From the NCBI GenBank assembly GCA_023450935.1, contig JAEXGH010000024.1:1-30857 (forward strand): 30,857 bases of DNA, written 5' to 3'. The DNA is from Verrucomicrobiota bacterium (GTDB lineage Bacteria > Verrucomicrobiota > Verrucomicrobiia > Opitutales > Intestinicryptomonadaceae). The position numbers and the translations under genes were made by a program. The notes below the pieces were generated by a model. That model worked only from the letters and a program-made list of their open reading frames with translations, ran no database searches and had not been told where the DNA came from. Shown in pieces: positions 1 to 7,800 of this stretch. The stretch's first letter is position 1; every line of letters begins with the position of its first letter.

Positions 1-300
1 GTGCTTGAGGGCGGAAAGAGCGGACCGCACAAAATTCAGGGTATCGGCGCGGGCTTTGTTCCTAAGATTTACGACGCCAAAGTTGTTGACGGCGTGATTG
101 CCGTCCGCGACGAAGATGCGGGCAACACCGCGCGCAGGCTCGCCAAAGAGGAGGGTATACACACGGGTATTTCAGCGGGTGCGGCGGTATTTGCGGCGTT
201 GGAACTTGGCAGGAAGAAGGAGAACGAGAACAAGAAGATTGTGGCGATTATTCCCGACACTGGGTCGAGGTATTTGTCGACGTGGCTCTATTCCGAGTAG
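1..300 (+). CDS. cysK: Cysteine synthase A, C-terminal part (gene cut by window edge)
   Basis: This is the last ~99 residues of an O-acetylserine sulfhydrylase, the PLP enzyme that makes L-cysteine from O-acetylserine and sulfide in the cytoplasm. The sequence shows family motifs: GPHKIQGIGAGFVP near the N-terminal edge (the loop after the cofactor-binding region), GIHTGISAGAAV (dimer/active-site helix) and IPDTGSRYLST near the end. The GTG at base 1 is almost certainly an internal valine, because CysK is normally about 310 residues and the PLP lysine lies upstream of the window. The stop TAG at 298-300 shares its last base with the large palindrome that follows. An Rrf2-family regulator lies on the opposite strand beyond the repeat region. 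Regulators of that family control cysteine synthesis in some bacteria, so a link is possible but unproven. CysM is the main alternative; the GPHKIQGIGAGF motif favours CysK. Confidence 0.93.
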   Translation: MLEGGKSGPHKIQGIGAGFVPKIYDAKVVDGVIAVRDEDAGNTARRLAKEEGIHTGISAGAAVFAALELGRKKENENKKIVAIIPDTGSRYLSTWLYSE

Positions 301-422
301 AACGCGTGAAATTGGCTTGATGCTACGTTTCAAAAAAAATTTGCAGTGGGGCAGTAGGTTTACTACAGCTCCCACCGCAAATTTTTTTTGAAGCCTCGCC
401 TGAAGCTCAATTTGACGCGTTC
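300..422. repeat. Large imperfect palindrome, family P copy 1
   Basis: The outer arms GAACGCGT (300-307) and ACGCGTTC (415-422) are perfectly complementary. The inner arms around TTCAAAAAAAATTTGC pair with GCAAATTTTTTTTGAA, and the apex is GTAGGTTTACTAC (354-366), exactly at the centre. Read as RNA this folds into one long interrupted stem starting at the last base of the cysK stop codon, so it could end cysK transcription or protect its 3' end. A second copy with the same ends and apex but different middle arms lies at 30440-30564. Confidence 0.85.
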
Positions 423-459
423 TCAAGGATATTGGTTTCGTGATGATGCGTTCTCAAGG
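417..459. repeat. 12-bp direct repeat at the palindrome exit
   Basis: GCGTTCTCAAGG occurs at 417-428 and again at 448-459, with 19 bases between. The first copy overlaps the right end of palindrome P1 and the second leads straight into the first family R repeat. It may be a duplication made when the elements moved or recombined; that is inference. Confidence 0.6.
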
Positions 460-464
460 GGTAA

Positions 465-531
465 ACTTTAATGAATAAGTAAAGGCACATCGGCTACGCC
501 GATTGCCGCCACTTTAGAAAATGTAAAATAT
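465..531 (+). repeat. Family R repeat, copy R1
   Basis: The left flank ACTTTAATGAATAAGTAAAGG matches the family pattern CTTTAACGAATAATCAAAGG. The core hairpin is ATCGGC-TAC-GCCGAT, and the right flank is CCGCCACTTTAGAAAATGTA. It sits between palindromes P1 and P3. Confidence 0.75.
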
Positions 532-610
532 TTCGCGAAACAATCGGCAGTGGGGCAGTAGGTTAACTACAGCCGCCACCGCCTCAATTTCGCAAAGCCT
601 TGTCTAAAAC
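532..610. repeat. Truncated family P palindrome (copy P3)
   Basis: The apex GTAGGTTAACTAC (558-570) is flanked by GGCAGTGGGGCA on the left and AGCCGCCACCGCC on the right, as in P1. The right tail CAAAGCCTTGTCT (593-605) matches P2. The outer GAACGCGT arms are missing, and on the left the element runs directly into repeat R1, so it looks like a truncated or rearranged copy. Confidence 0.65.
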
Positions 611-611
611 G

Positions 612-630
612 CAAGGGGCGAAGCCCCTTG
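612..630. repeat. Perfect 8-bp hairpin with GAA loop
   Basis: CAAGGGGC (612-619), loop GAA, GCCCCTTG (623-630). Just after it, GAACGTTC occurs twice (635-642 and 645-652), each copy being its own palindrome. These are part of the palindrome-dense region 300-955. Confidence 0.7.
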
Positions 631-664
631 ACCTGAACGTTCACGAACGTTCTTTGTGCTATTC

Positions 665-689
665 GGCGTAGCTAACCGCTACGCCTTTT
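665..689 (+). terminator. Terminator-like hairpin
   Basis: The stem GGCGTAGC (665-672) and GCTACGCC (678-685) is perfect, with a 5-base loop TAACC and a following TTTT (686-689). It has the form of an intrinsic terminator but the U tract is short and no gene ends directly before it. It may instead be another palindromic element like its neighbours, for example ATTGAAC-ACA-GTTCAAT at 704-720. Confidence 0.35.
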
Positions 690-744
690 CTGTGAACACT
701 CGCATTGAACACAGTTCAATAGCTTGAATATACTGCGAACCCAA

Positions 745-810
745 ACTTTAACGAATAGTCAAAGGCGCATTGGCTTTCGCCAATCGCCGCCACTTCAGAA
801 AATACAAAAA
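745..810 (+). repeat. Family R repeat, copy R2
   Basis: The 66-bp unit has the flank ACTTTAACGAATAGTCAAAGG, the core hairpin ATTGGC-TTTC-GCCAAT (769-784) and the right flank CGCCACTTCAGAAAATACAA. It abuts R3 head to tail. Confidence 0.85.
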
Positions 811-899
811 ACTTTAACAAATAATCAAAGGCGGATTGCCTGCGGCAATCGCCGCCTCTTCAGAAAATATAAAAAACGCCGATTCAGAAAATATAAAAA
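811..899 (+). repeat. Family R repeat, copy R3, with internal duplication
   Basis: This is the same unit as R2, with the core hairpin GATTGCC-TGC-GGCAATC. The right flank is duplicated: TTCAGAAAATATAAAAAA appears twice, separated by CGCCGA, which lengthens this copy to 89 bp. It runs directly into R4. Confidence 0.85.
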
Positions 900-966
900 A
901 CTTTAATAAATAATCAAAGGCGCATTGCCTGCTGCAATCGCCGTCGCTTTAAGAATCATAAAAAAT
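900..966 (+). repeat. Family R repeat, copy R4, running into the rrf2 3' end
   Basis: The unit starts ACTTTAATAAATAATCAAAGG, has the core ATTGCC-TGCT-GCAAT, and ends GCTTTAAGAATCATAAAAAA instead of the usual right flank. Its last bases (956 on) are the stop codon and final codons of the Rrf2-family gene on the opposite strand. Confidence 0.8.
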
Positions 967-1384
967 ATTCGATGAGGTTTTGACCCTTGTCGAGAATGTC
1001 TTGGAGTGTTACGGATTCGAACGCTTTTTTGATTTTGTTGTTTAGCTCCGTCCAGACTTCGCGCACTACACAGTTTTCGGCTTTCTTGCATTTTTTCGGG
1101 CATAGCACGCAATCGACTATCGAGATTTTCCCCTCGCTTGCCTCGAGAATTTCAAGAAGCGTAATGTGCTTGGGTTGGCGTTTGAGCATATAGCCGCCGC
1201 CCGCCCCGCGCACGGAGTATATTATGCCCGCGCGGCGGAAGCCTATAATCAGTCTGCTGACGTATTTTTCCGACAGGTTTTGCGATTTGCAGATGTCGTG
1301 AATGTTGCGAGGAACTTCGCTTACGTTTTGCGCTATGTCAACCATTATGCGCAACCCGTATCTACCTTTTGTGGAAATTTTCAT
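956..1384 (-). CDS. Rrf2-family transcription regulator with a four-cysteine cluster
   Basis: This 142-residue protein has the Rrf2 winged-helix fold. The N-terminus MKISTKGRYGLRIMVDIA is typical, followed by the recognition helix region (about 38-52) and the wing RGAGGGYML (59-67). Cysteines at residues 92, 95, 99 and 105 lie in the linker where IscR and NsrR bind an iron-sulfur cluster (IscR uses Cys92, Cys98, Cys104). Position 92 matches and the others are shifted, with one extra Cys. Cysteine-sensing CymR-type relatives lack this cluster. The likely role is therefore iron-sulfur, NO or redox sensing with DNA binding, but the target is unknown. No Shine-Dalgarno is visible. A perfect inverted repeat directly upstream (1389-1413) suggests autoregulation. 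The stop codon lies inside repeat R4. Family assignment is firm; ligand and regulon are inference. Confidence 0.92.
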   Translation of the reverse strand: MKISTKGRYGLRIMVDIAQNVSEVPRNIHDICKSQNLSEKYVSRLIIGFRRAGIIYSVRGAGGGYMLKRQPKHITLLEILEASEGKISIVDCVLCPKKCKKAENCVVREVWTELNNKIKKAFESVTLQDILDKGQNLIEYFL

Positions 1385-1388
1385 GGGA

Positions 1389-1413
1389 AAACACTACTGT
1401 ATTTGAAGTGTTT
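1389..1413. promoter_or_regulatory. Candidate operator upstream of the Rrf2 gene
   Basis: AAACACT (1389-1395) and AGTGTTT (1407-1413) form a perfect 7-bp inverted repeat with an 11-base spacer. It begins four bases upstream of the Rrf2 start codon, in a gap of only 70 bases. Rrf2 dimers bind ~25-bp dyads and often autoregulate, which fits. Binding is inferred. Confidence 0.5.
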
Positions 1414-1454
1414 GTCCACGCTTTTGTTTCGGAAAATTCCGCGCGTGCAATTCA

Positions 1455-3584
1455 CTATTCTTCCGGAATGCTTGCGCCGAATTTGAGCGAACACAGCTCT
1501 TTTACAAGAGCGTCCTGGCCGAAGAACTTTTCGATTTTTTTAAGCGTCCAATTTTTTACGTTTTTGGCTTCGGGAATTTCTTTGACGATGTTTTTGCCGT
1601 GGGTTGAAGTGACTTTGCTCGTCCCGTTGATGTCTTTTTGGAAGGAGGTCGAAAGCTTTTTTATGTTAAAGCATTTATTCCCTTCAAAAACGTTTAGATA
1701 AGGGCGGTTTAAAACGTCGATTGTTTCGGGATAGCGTTTGTTGTAAAGCGCGATAACATCGTCGCCAAGATATTTCCTTGCGTCTTTTTCCACCGCTGTA
1801 AAAACGCGCTTATTGCCGTCTACTGGTATCCATTCTACAAGGGGCTGCTTAATGTCGATAAACACGTTGTCGGCAACGGCGTTGTCCGTGCCTTTGTTGA
1901 GAGAGATAGTCGCGCTGTCTGTGGACGACGAACTGCAAAAGATATTGCGTTTAATGAGGACTCCGCAGGAACAATCGTCTACGTAGACGGAATAATTATT
2001 GTGGTTGATTGCGGGCGACATCGGCATGAAAAGGTTTTCTTCAATTACGTTTCCGCGCTCGTATGTATTGCGACCGGTGTAGATTGTTCCCGCGTCCATG
2101 CCGAGCTTGCAGGAATCGCCAAGTATGTTGCGGCGGATTTTTACTTCCGACGCATTGAAGGCAATAAGCTCGTGATCGTTGTCGGTCATCGTATTGTTTT
2201 CGATTGTCGCCCCGAATCCCGCCACCCAGACGGCGGGGGCGTAGGAACGGTTTATGCGGCTGTTGCGCTTGAAGCGGCAATTTCTGATTACGTTGTTTGA
2301 ATGCTTGAGCGTGCGTTTGTTGCCTCCGCCAATAAGGACGCCGCCGGCTCCCGTATTTATAAAACGCGAATTTTGAATCGTGACATTGCCGGCGTTGAAA
2401 GCTATCGATTGCCTTCTGCGGTTGTCGTATCCGGTATCTTTTTCAATTATCCAGTCTGCGTTGCTTACCGCCTCAAGCCCCGTATTGCGGAAATTGCAGG
2501 CGTCTATTACGAGGCTCATTACGTTGTCGAATTCCACGCCTTTGCCGCGCGTGCATTCAAAATCAATTCCGCGGATTTGCATTTGAACTCCGTCGATTTT
2601 TAAAATAGGCTCGGCGAGCAGCGAAATTTCCGCCCGCTCAACAATATCCGCCGATTCAAGCATAACGTATAGCTTGAGGTTGTTATCGATGAAGTATTCG
2701 AAATTGGCGTCGATTTCCTCCAGAATATTGTATGCAGCCCAGCCGCGCGCGTATTGCGATATTGTCCAGCCCCACGGAGCGTCCTTGATTTTTTTCATCG
2801 CCTGCGCTCCCGGAAAAATTCCGAACGGGGGGCACTGTGTTTCGACATAACCCGTTTTCGGGTCGAATTTAAATACTTTAATCACGGCATCGTAGGTGCC
2901 GTAGTTGAAGCGTCCGTCGAGATAAAGCTCCGTGTTTGCCCAGCGGTTCAGGCGGGAGGAATCGCACAAAATCTTGAATTTCGAGACGTCTTTGTTCCCG
3001 TTATACCAGCCGTTTTGATATACTTCGCCTATTTCCAAAAAAGAGTCGCCGTTGGGATAGCGGGCAATTTTTGCGGGGTCGCGGTTAATGAAGAGTTCGC
3101 CCTGAGTAACTTTGCAAGTCCAGAACCCGCGTTGGACAATTTTGCCGACGTCCGTTATTCCGAGCTTTTTCAGGTCGACTTCAAACAGCGTTCCCTCGAC
3201 GCCTTCGGGAGGGAGTCTACTTAGGATTTTTTTGTCATCGACTTTTTTGAACGCGCTTTTACCGAAGATTTTCCCGCCGTGGAAAACGACTTTTTGGGAA
3301 TCTTGCGCGGTTATTTCTATTTTCAAATCGCTGGGTAATTCGCCTTTTTTAAAGACCACGCCCTTCGGGAAAAAATATGTGCCGCCGCGCAGAATAATTT
3401 TCGCGCCGTCGATATTTTTATTTTTTGCGATTTTCGTGAGTCTTTTTTTTGCCCCCTCAAGGGAGGCCAGCGGCTGATTTTTTGTCGCGGGCGCGTTGTC
3501 CGCGCCGTCGGGGGACACATACAGAACAACTTCCTCGGCGCAAAGACTTACTGCTGCCAAGAGAAAAAATACAAGTTTCCTCAT
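1455..3584 (-). CDS. Secreted right-handed beta-helix protein, probable glycan-active enzyme (GH141-like)
   Basis: This 709-residue protein has a type I signal peptide (MRKLVFFLLAAVSLCA, cleavage near residue 16). It is followed by the YVSPDGAD...N-PLASLEGAKKRL and LRGGTYFF pattern that opens many secreted parallel beta-helix proteins. Next comes a region with FINRDPAKIARYPNGDS, as in GH141-type fucosidase/xylanase relatives. The middle (about 330-600) is a run of beta-helix coils with repeated N-N-I/V-I-x-N patterns, e.g. GNVTIQNSRFINTGAGG and NVIRNCRFKRNSRI. The likely role is attack on a plant or host polysaccharide outside the cytoplasm; the exact substrate cannot be read. It has a good Shine-Dalgarno (AGAAGGA) and its own promoter at 3633-3660, so it is probably transcribed apart from carA. 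The fold is confident; GH141 membership is moderate, with pectate-lyase-like proteins as the alternative. Confidence 0.8.
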   Translation of the reverse strand: MRKLVFFLLAAVSLCAEEVVLYVSPDGADNAPATKNQPLASLEGAKKRLTKIAKNKNIDGAKIILRGGTYFFPKGVVFKKGELPSDLKIEITAQDSQKVVFHGGKIFGKSAFKKVDDKKILSRLPPEGVEGTLFEVDLKKLGITDVGKIVQRGFWTCKVTQGELFINRDPAKIARYPNGDSFLEIGEVYQNGWYNGNKDVSKFKILCDSSRLNRWANTELYLDGRFNYGTYDAVIKVFKFDPKTGYVETQCPPFGIFPGAQAMKKIKDAPWGWTISQYARGWAAYNILEEIDANFEYFIDNNLKLYVMLESADIVERAEISLLAEPILKIDGVQMQIRGIDFECTRGKGVEFDNVMSLVIDACNFRNTGLEAVSNADWIIEKDTGYDNRRRQSIAFNAGNVTIQNSRFINTGAGGVLIGGGNKRTLKHSNNVIRNCRFKRNSRINRSYAPAVWVAGFGATIENNTMTDNDHELIAFNASEVKIRRNILGDSCKLGMDAGTIYTGRNTYERGNVIEENLFMPMSPAINHNNYSVYVDDCSCGVLIKRNIFCSSSSTDSATISLNKGTDNAVADNVFIDIKQPLVEWIPVDGNKRVFTAVEKDARKYLGDDVIALYNKRYPETIDVLNRPYLNVFEGNKCFNIKKLSTSFQKDINGTSKVTSTHGKNIVKEIPEAKNVKNWTLKKIEKFFGQDALVKELCSLKFGASIPEE

Positions 3585-3632
3585 CTGTTTTCCTTCTTTT
3601 TAACTACCATTATCATGTAAATACCGTGGTCG

Positions 3633-3660
3633 ATTCTATGGCTTCAAATTTGTTTGCCAA
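3633..3660 (-). promoter_or_regulatory. Sigma70-type promoter for the beta-helix gene
   Basis: On the minus strand, TTGGCA (3660-3655) and TAGAAT (3638-3633) match the -35 and -10 consensus at five of six bases each, with a 16-base spacer. The start codon is about 50 bases downstream and the region lies in the 88-base gap after carA. Confidence 0.55.
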
Positions 3661-3672
3661 GGGAGATTTTTT

Positions 3673-4812
3673 CTACCCCTTAGCGAGATTGTAGAATTCG
3701 TCGAAAACGTATTTTCCGTTCGCCGTCCCCGGTGCGGGATCGGGATTGTATTGGACTGAGAAGACGGGGAGCGTTTTGTGCTTCAGCGCCTCAATCGTTC
3801 CGTCGGTCAGGTTGACTTCCGCGATTTCCAAGCCAGTTTCCCCGAGTGAGCTGGCGTCCACCGCGTATGAGTGGTTTTGAGCCGTGATATGCGTTCTGTT
3901 TTCGGCGAGGTTTTTCGAAGGATAATTGCCGCCGTGGTGTCCGAATTTCATCTTGAACGTTTTTGCCCCGAACGCCAACGCCAGAATTTGGTGCCCCAAG
4001 CCTACACCGAGCGTTGGGAGCTTTTGGGCGAGTTCGGCGGCCGTTTTGCGCGCATCGACGAGTGCCGACGGGTCTCCCGCGCCGCCCGAGAGGAAGAGGC
4101 AGTCGGGCGCGCTTTTCAGAATCTGTTCCGCCGTTGCGCTCGACGGGAAGACTTCGATGTCGAATCCGCTAAACGCCAGACTTTTCAGCTGCGAAAGCGG
4201 CGCGCCGAAGTCGATTGCCGCGCATTTAAGAAGCGGCGCGCGGCGTTGCGCCTTGCTTATGTGGACTCCGCCGAGTTGGAACGGCGCGCAGTCGGGGTGC
4301 TGTTCGTCGAAGCGGTATGGGGCTTTGCAGCTGACTTCGGCGGCAATGTCAACGCCGTCGAGCCCTTCCCAGTTTTGCGCAAGTTCCACCGCGCGTTCGT
4401 CGGAAATTCCCTCCGTTGAAAGGCACGCTTTCATAGTTCCCTTTTCGCGCAGTTTTACGGTGATTGCGCGGGTATCGACATTCTCTATTGCCGGCGTGCC
4501 GTTTTTTTCGAGAAACTCGCCCAGCGGCATTTTGCTGCGCCAGTTGCTGGGAATTTTACATTCGTGCTCGACAACAAGACCCGCGACTTGCACGCCGTCG
4601 CTTTCGGAATCTTCGCCGTTGATTCCGTAGCAGCCTATTTCCACGAACGTCATAATCATCATTTTTTTATAGTTCGAAGGGTCGGTCAGGATTTCCTGAT
4701 AGCCGAACGCCGACGTGTCGAAAACCGCCTCGCCGACCGACGTTTTTTTTGCGCCGAACGCATCGCCCCTAAATACGCTTCCGTCTTCGAAAGCTAAAAC
4801 CGCGTTTTCCAT
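3673..4812 (-). CDS. carA: Carbamoyl phosphate synthase small subunit with a substituted glutaminase triad
   Basis: This 379-residue protein spans the full CarA fold. The N-terminal domain carries FEDGSVFRGDAFG and FGYQEILTDPSNY (residues 8-48). The C-terminal class I amidotransferase domain runs from about 197 to 379. CarA normally hydrolyses glutamine and passes ammonia to CarB. Here the nucleophile is missing: the usual G-[IV]-C-L-G-H-Q reads GVGLGHQ, with Gly271 (codon GGC, 4002-4000). The His/Glu pair of the usual YHPE is YNPD, with Asn356 (AAT) and Asp358 (GAT). The oxyanion-strand motif NGPGDP is SGGAGDP. The surrounding scaffold (MKFGHHGGNYP, ITAQNH) is intact, so this is neither a frameshift nor gross decay. 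It follows carB by one base, and its Shine-Dalgarno AAGGAAG lies in the last codons of carB, implying translational coupling. The inferred role is a structural or regulatory subunit of an ammonia-using enzyme. Confidence 0.93.
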   Translation of the reverse strand: MENAVLAFEDGSVFRGDAFGAKKTSVGEAVFDTSAFGYQEILTDPSNYKKMMIMTFVEIGCYGINGEDSESDGVQVAGLVVEHECKIPSNWRSKMPLGEFLEKNGTPAIENVDTRAITVKLREKGTMKACLSTEGISDERAVELAQNWEGLDGVDIAAEVSCKAPYRFDEQHPDCAPFQLGGVHISKAQRRAPLLKCAAIDFGAPLSQLKSLAFSGFDIEVFPSSATAEQILKSAPDCLFLSGGAGDPSALVDARKTAAELAQKLPTLGVGLGHQILALAFGAKTFKMKFGHHGGNYPSKNLAENRTHITAQNHSYAVDASSLGETGLEIAEVNLTDGTIEALKHKTLPVFSVQYNPDPAPGTANGKYVFDEFYNLAKG

Positions 4813-4813
4813 A

Positions 4814-7800
4814 TTACTTCCTTATTTCTTCCAAGATTGTCATATATTCCTGAAGCGACTTCACGCCCATCTCGCGCGAACGCATCGCCTCTATTCCCTT
4901 TATCGCAGCGTTTGCGCCCATTATGGTGGTAATCATGCACACCTTTTTAAGCAACGCCTCCTGCCTGATGAGGTTTTCGTCGAGGCGCGGGCACATGCCC
5001 GACGGCGTGTTGATAATAAGCGACATTTCGTCGTTTTTTATCATATCTACAACGTTCGGGCGCGCGCATTCGGCAAGCTTGTATGTGCGCGTTACGGGGA
5101 TTCCGTTCGCCTTCAGAAGTTTTGCCGTGCCCTCCGTGGAGAAGATTTTAAAGCCAAGCCCGTGCAACGATTTTGCAAGGCCGACCGCCGCGGATTTGTC
5201 GTGGTCCTTCACCGAAAGGAACACGTTGCCCGAAGTGGGCAGCCCGGGTTGGGCGGCAAGCTGGCTTTTTGCGAAGGCCGAGCCCAGGTCGGCGGCAAGT
5301 CCCATTACTTCGCCCGTGGAGCGCATTTCGGGGCTGAGCATAATAGACGCCCCCCTGAAGCGCACGAATGGGAACACGCTTTCCTTCAGCGCAATATACG
5401 GAATTTTGACTTCGCGCACAAAGCCGAGGTCTTTGAGCTTTTCTCCGGCCATTACGCGCGCGGCGACTTTCGCAAGCGGCACGCCTATTGCCTTGGAGCA
5501 GAACGGCACGGTGCGCGAGGCTCTGGGGTTGACTTCCAGAATGTAGACCTCTCCCGATTTTATTGCGAACTGGATATTCATAAGCCCCACTACGTTGAGG
5601 GCTTTTGCCAAGTCGAAAGTGGCCTTGCGGACTTCGTCGAGCGTTTTCTGCCCGAGCGTATGCGGCGGCAGAACCATTGCCGCGTCGCCCGAGTGCACGC
5701 CCGCGTATTCGATGTGTTCGAGCATTCCGCCTATAACGGTTGTTTCGCCGTCGCTTATTGCGTCCACGTCAAGCTCTATTGCGTCTTCGAGGAATTTGTC
5801 GAGCAGCACGGGCTTGCCGGGGGCGGCCTCGAACGCCTCGCGGATTACCTTTTTCATGTCGTCCATTCCGTAGACGATGAACATTCCGCGCCCGCCGAGC
5901 ACGAAGCTGGGGCGCAGCAGAATGGGGAAGCCGATTTGCCCCGCAAGCTCGTATGCCTGTTCGGGGCTTGTGGCGGTCGCGTTTACGGGCTGGCGCAGTC
6001 CGAGTTTGTCGATGATGCGCTTGAAGATTTCGCGGTCTTCGGCGGCGTCGATTGATTCGGGCGAAGTGCCTATTATGTTGACGCCGTTTTCCTTCAGTTC
6101 TGCGGCGAGGTTCAGCGGGGTTTGTCCGCCGAACTGGACTATCGCGCCGTCGCACCTGTTTTGTTTGTAGACTTCCAAAACGTCTTCGAGCGTCAGGGGC
6201 TCGAAGAAAAGCTTGTCTGAGGTGTCGTAGTCGGTCGAGACCGTTTCGGGGTTGGAATTTACCATTATCGTTTCGTAGCCCGCTTCGCGCAGGGCGAACG
6301 ACGCATGCACGCAGCAGTAGTCGAACTCTATTCCCTGTCCTATTCTGTTGGGGCCGCCGCCGATAATCATAATCTTCTTTTTGTCGGAGACTACGAGGTC
6401 GTTTTCAACGCCGTATGTGGAGTAGTAGTAGGGCGTCTTTGCGGGGAATTCGCCCGCGCAGGTATCGACCATTCTGTAGACTGTTTTTATGCCGAAGTCT
6501 TCGCGCAGCTTTTTGACGTTTCTGATTTTCGTGTTGCAGATTGAGGCAATTTGCAGGTCGGTGAATCCCGTCTTTTTCGCCCTCTGCAGGAGCCGTTTAT
6601 CCAGCCCGTCCAAGCCCGCGCGCGCAAGCTCAAGCTCGGTCTTTACGATACCGGAGACCTCGCGCACAAACCACGGGTCTATTTTCGTCAGGTCCGCTAT
6701 TTCTTCGTCGGAGATACCCGCCAGAACCGCGTAGCGCAGGTAGAAAATCCTTTCCGCCGACGGGCGCACAAGCCCTTTGACGATTTCGGATTTGTCGGTA
6801 ATTTCCGCCCCGCCGAACTTTCCGCCGCCGCCGAGCCCGCGCGCGCCTATTTCGAGCGAGCGTATGGCCTTTTGCAGGCACTCCTTGAACGTTCTGCCTA
6901 TTGCCATTACTTCGCCCACGCTCTTCATGGAGCTTGTAAGCGACGTATCGCAGCCCGCGAATTTTTCGAACGCAAAGCGCGGGACTTTCGCTACAATGTA
7001 GTCTATGGCGGGCTCGAAGCACGCGGGCGTTTCCTTGGTGATGTCGTTTTTGAGCTCGTCGAGCGAATAGCCCACCGCCAGTTTTGCCGTGTATTTTGCA
7101 ATCGGGAAGCCCGTTGCTTTCGACGCCAACGCCGACGAGCGCGAAACGCGCGGATTCATCTCTATTATTATCATGCGCCCGTCCCGCGGATTGAGCGCAA
7201 ACTGGATATTCGAGCCGCCGCACTTCACGCCGATTTCCCTGATGATTGCAAACGACGCCTCTTTCATCAAATGGAATTCCTTCGCGGTGAGCGTCAGCGC
7301 GGGGGCTATCGTGATGGAGTCGCCCGTGTGGACGCCCATCGGGTCGAAATTTTCGATGGAGCAAATGCAGATGCACTGGTCTTTGTTGTCGCGCATAACC
7401 TCCATTTCAAGCTCTTTCCAGCCCAGCAGCGACTCCTCAACCAGAATTTCCGTGGCGGGCGACGCTTCAAGCCCGAACGCCGCCATTCTGGCGAATTCGT
7501 CCCTGTTGTAGGCTATGCCGCCGCCCGTGCCGCCGAGAGTGAAACTCGGGCGGATAATCAGCGGATACTTCCTGTGTTTGTCCGCCCAAGCCAACGCCTC
7601 TTCGAGCGAGTGCACAACCGTGCTCAACGGAACGTCCAAGCCGATTTTTATCATTGACTCGCGGAATTTTTCGCGGTCTTCGCCCTTCTCGATTGCCGCT
7701 GCGTCTGCGCCTATCATTTCCACCCCGTATTTTTGGAGTATGCCGCGCTTGTGCAGTTCCAGCGAAAGGTTCAGCCCCGTCTGTCCTCCGAGCGTCGGCA

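Noticed and set aside
724..906. 60-codon frame across repeats R2-R4
   Set aside because: Its repeated peptide simply reflects the DNA repeats; there is no start signal or conservation to support translation.
745..966. Tandem R repeats as a CRISPR array
   Set aside because: The conserved parts are the flanks of each unit and the variable part is a short self-complementary hairpin, not a unique spacer. Units abut or are inverted, and no cas gene is present.
1455..3584. Beta-helix protein as a lipoprotein (VSLC near residue 15)
   Set aside because: Leu at the position before Cys does not fit a lipobox; a type I signal peptide cut after Ala16 fits better.
3673..4812. carA as a pseudogene
   Set aside because: The frame is full length, motifs outside the triad are conserved, and it keeps coupling to carB; changes confined to catalytic positions suggest altered function rather than decay.
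4715..6055. Long plus-strand open frame of 446 codons opposite carB
   Set aside because: It lies fully antisense to carB/carA, is rich in His, Arg and Phe from mirrored codons, and has no recognisable domain. It is a shadow of GC-rich coding DNA.
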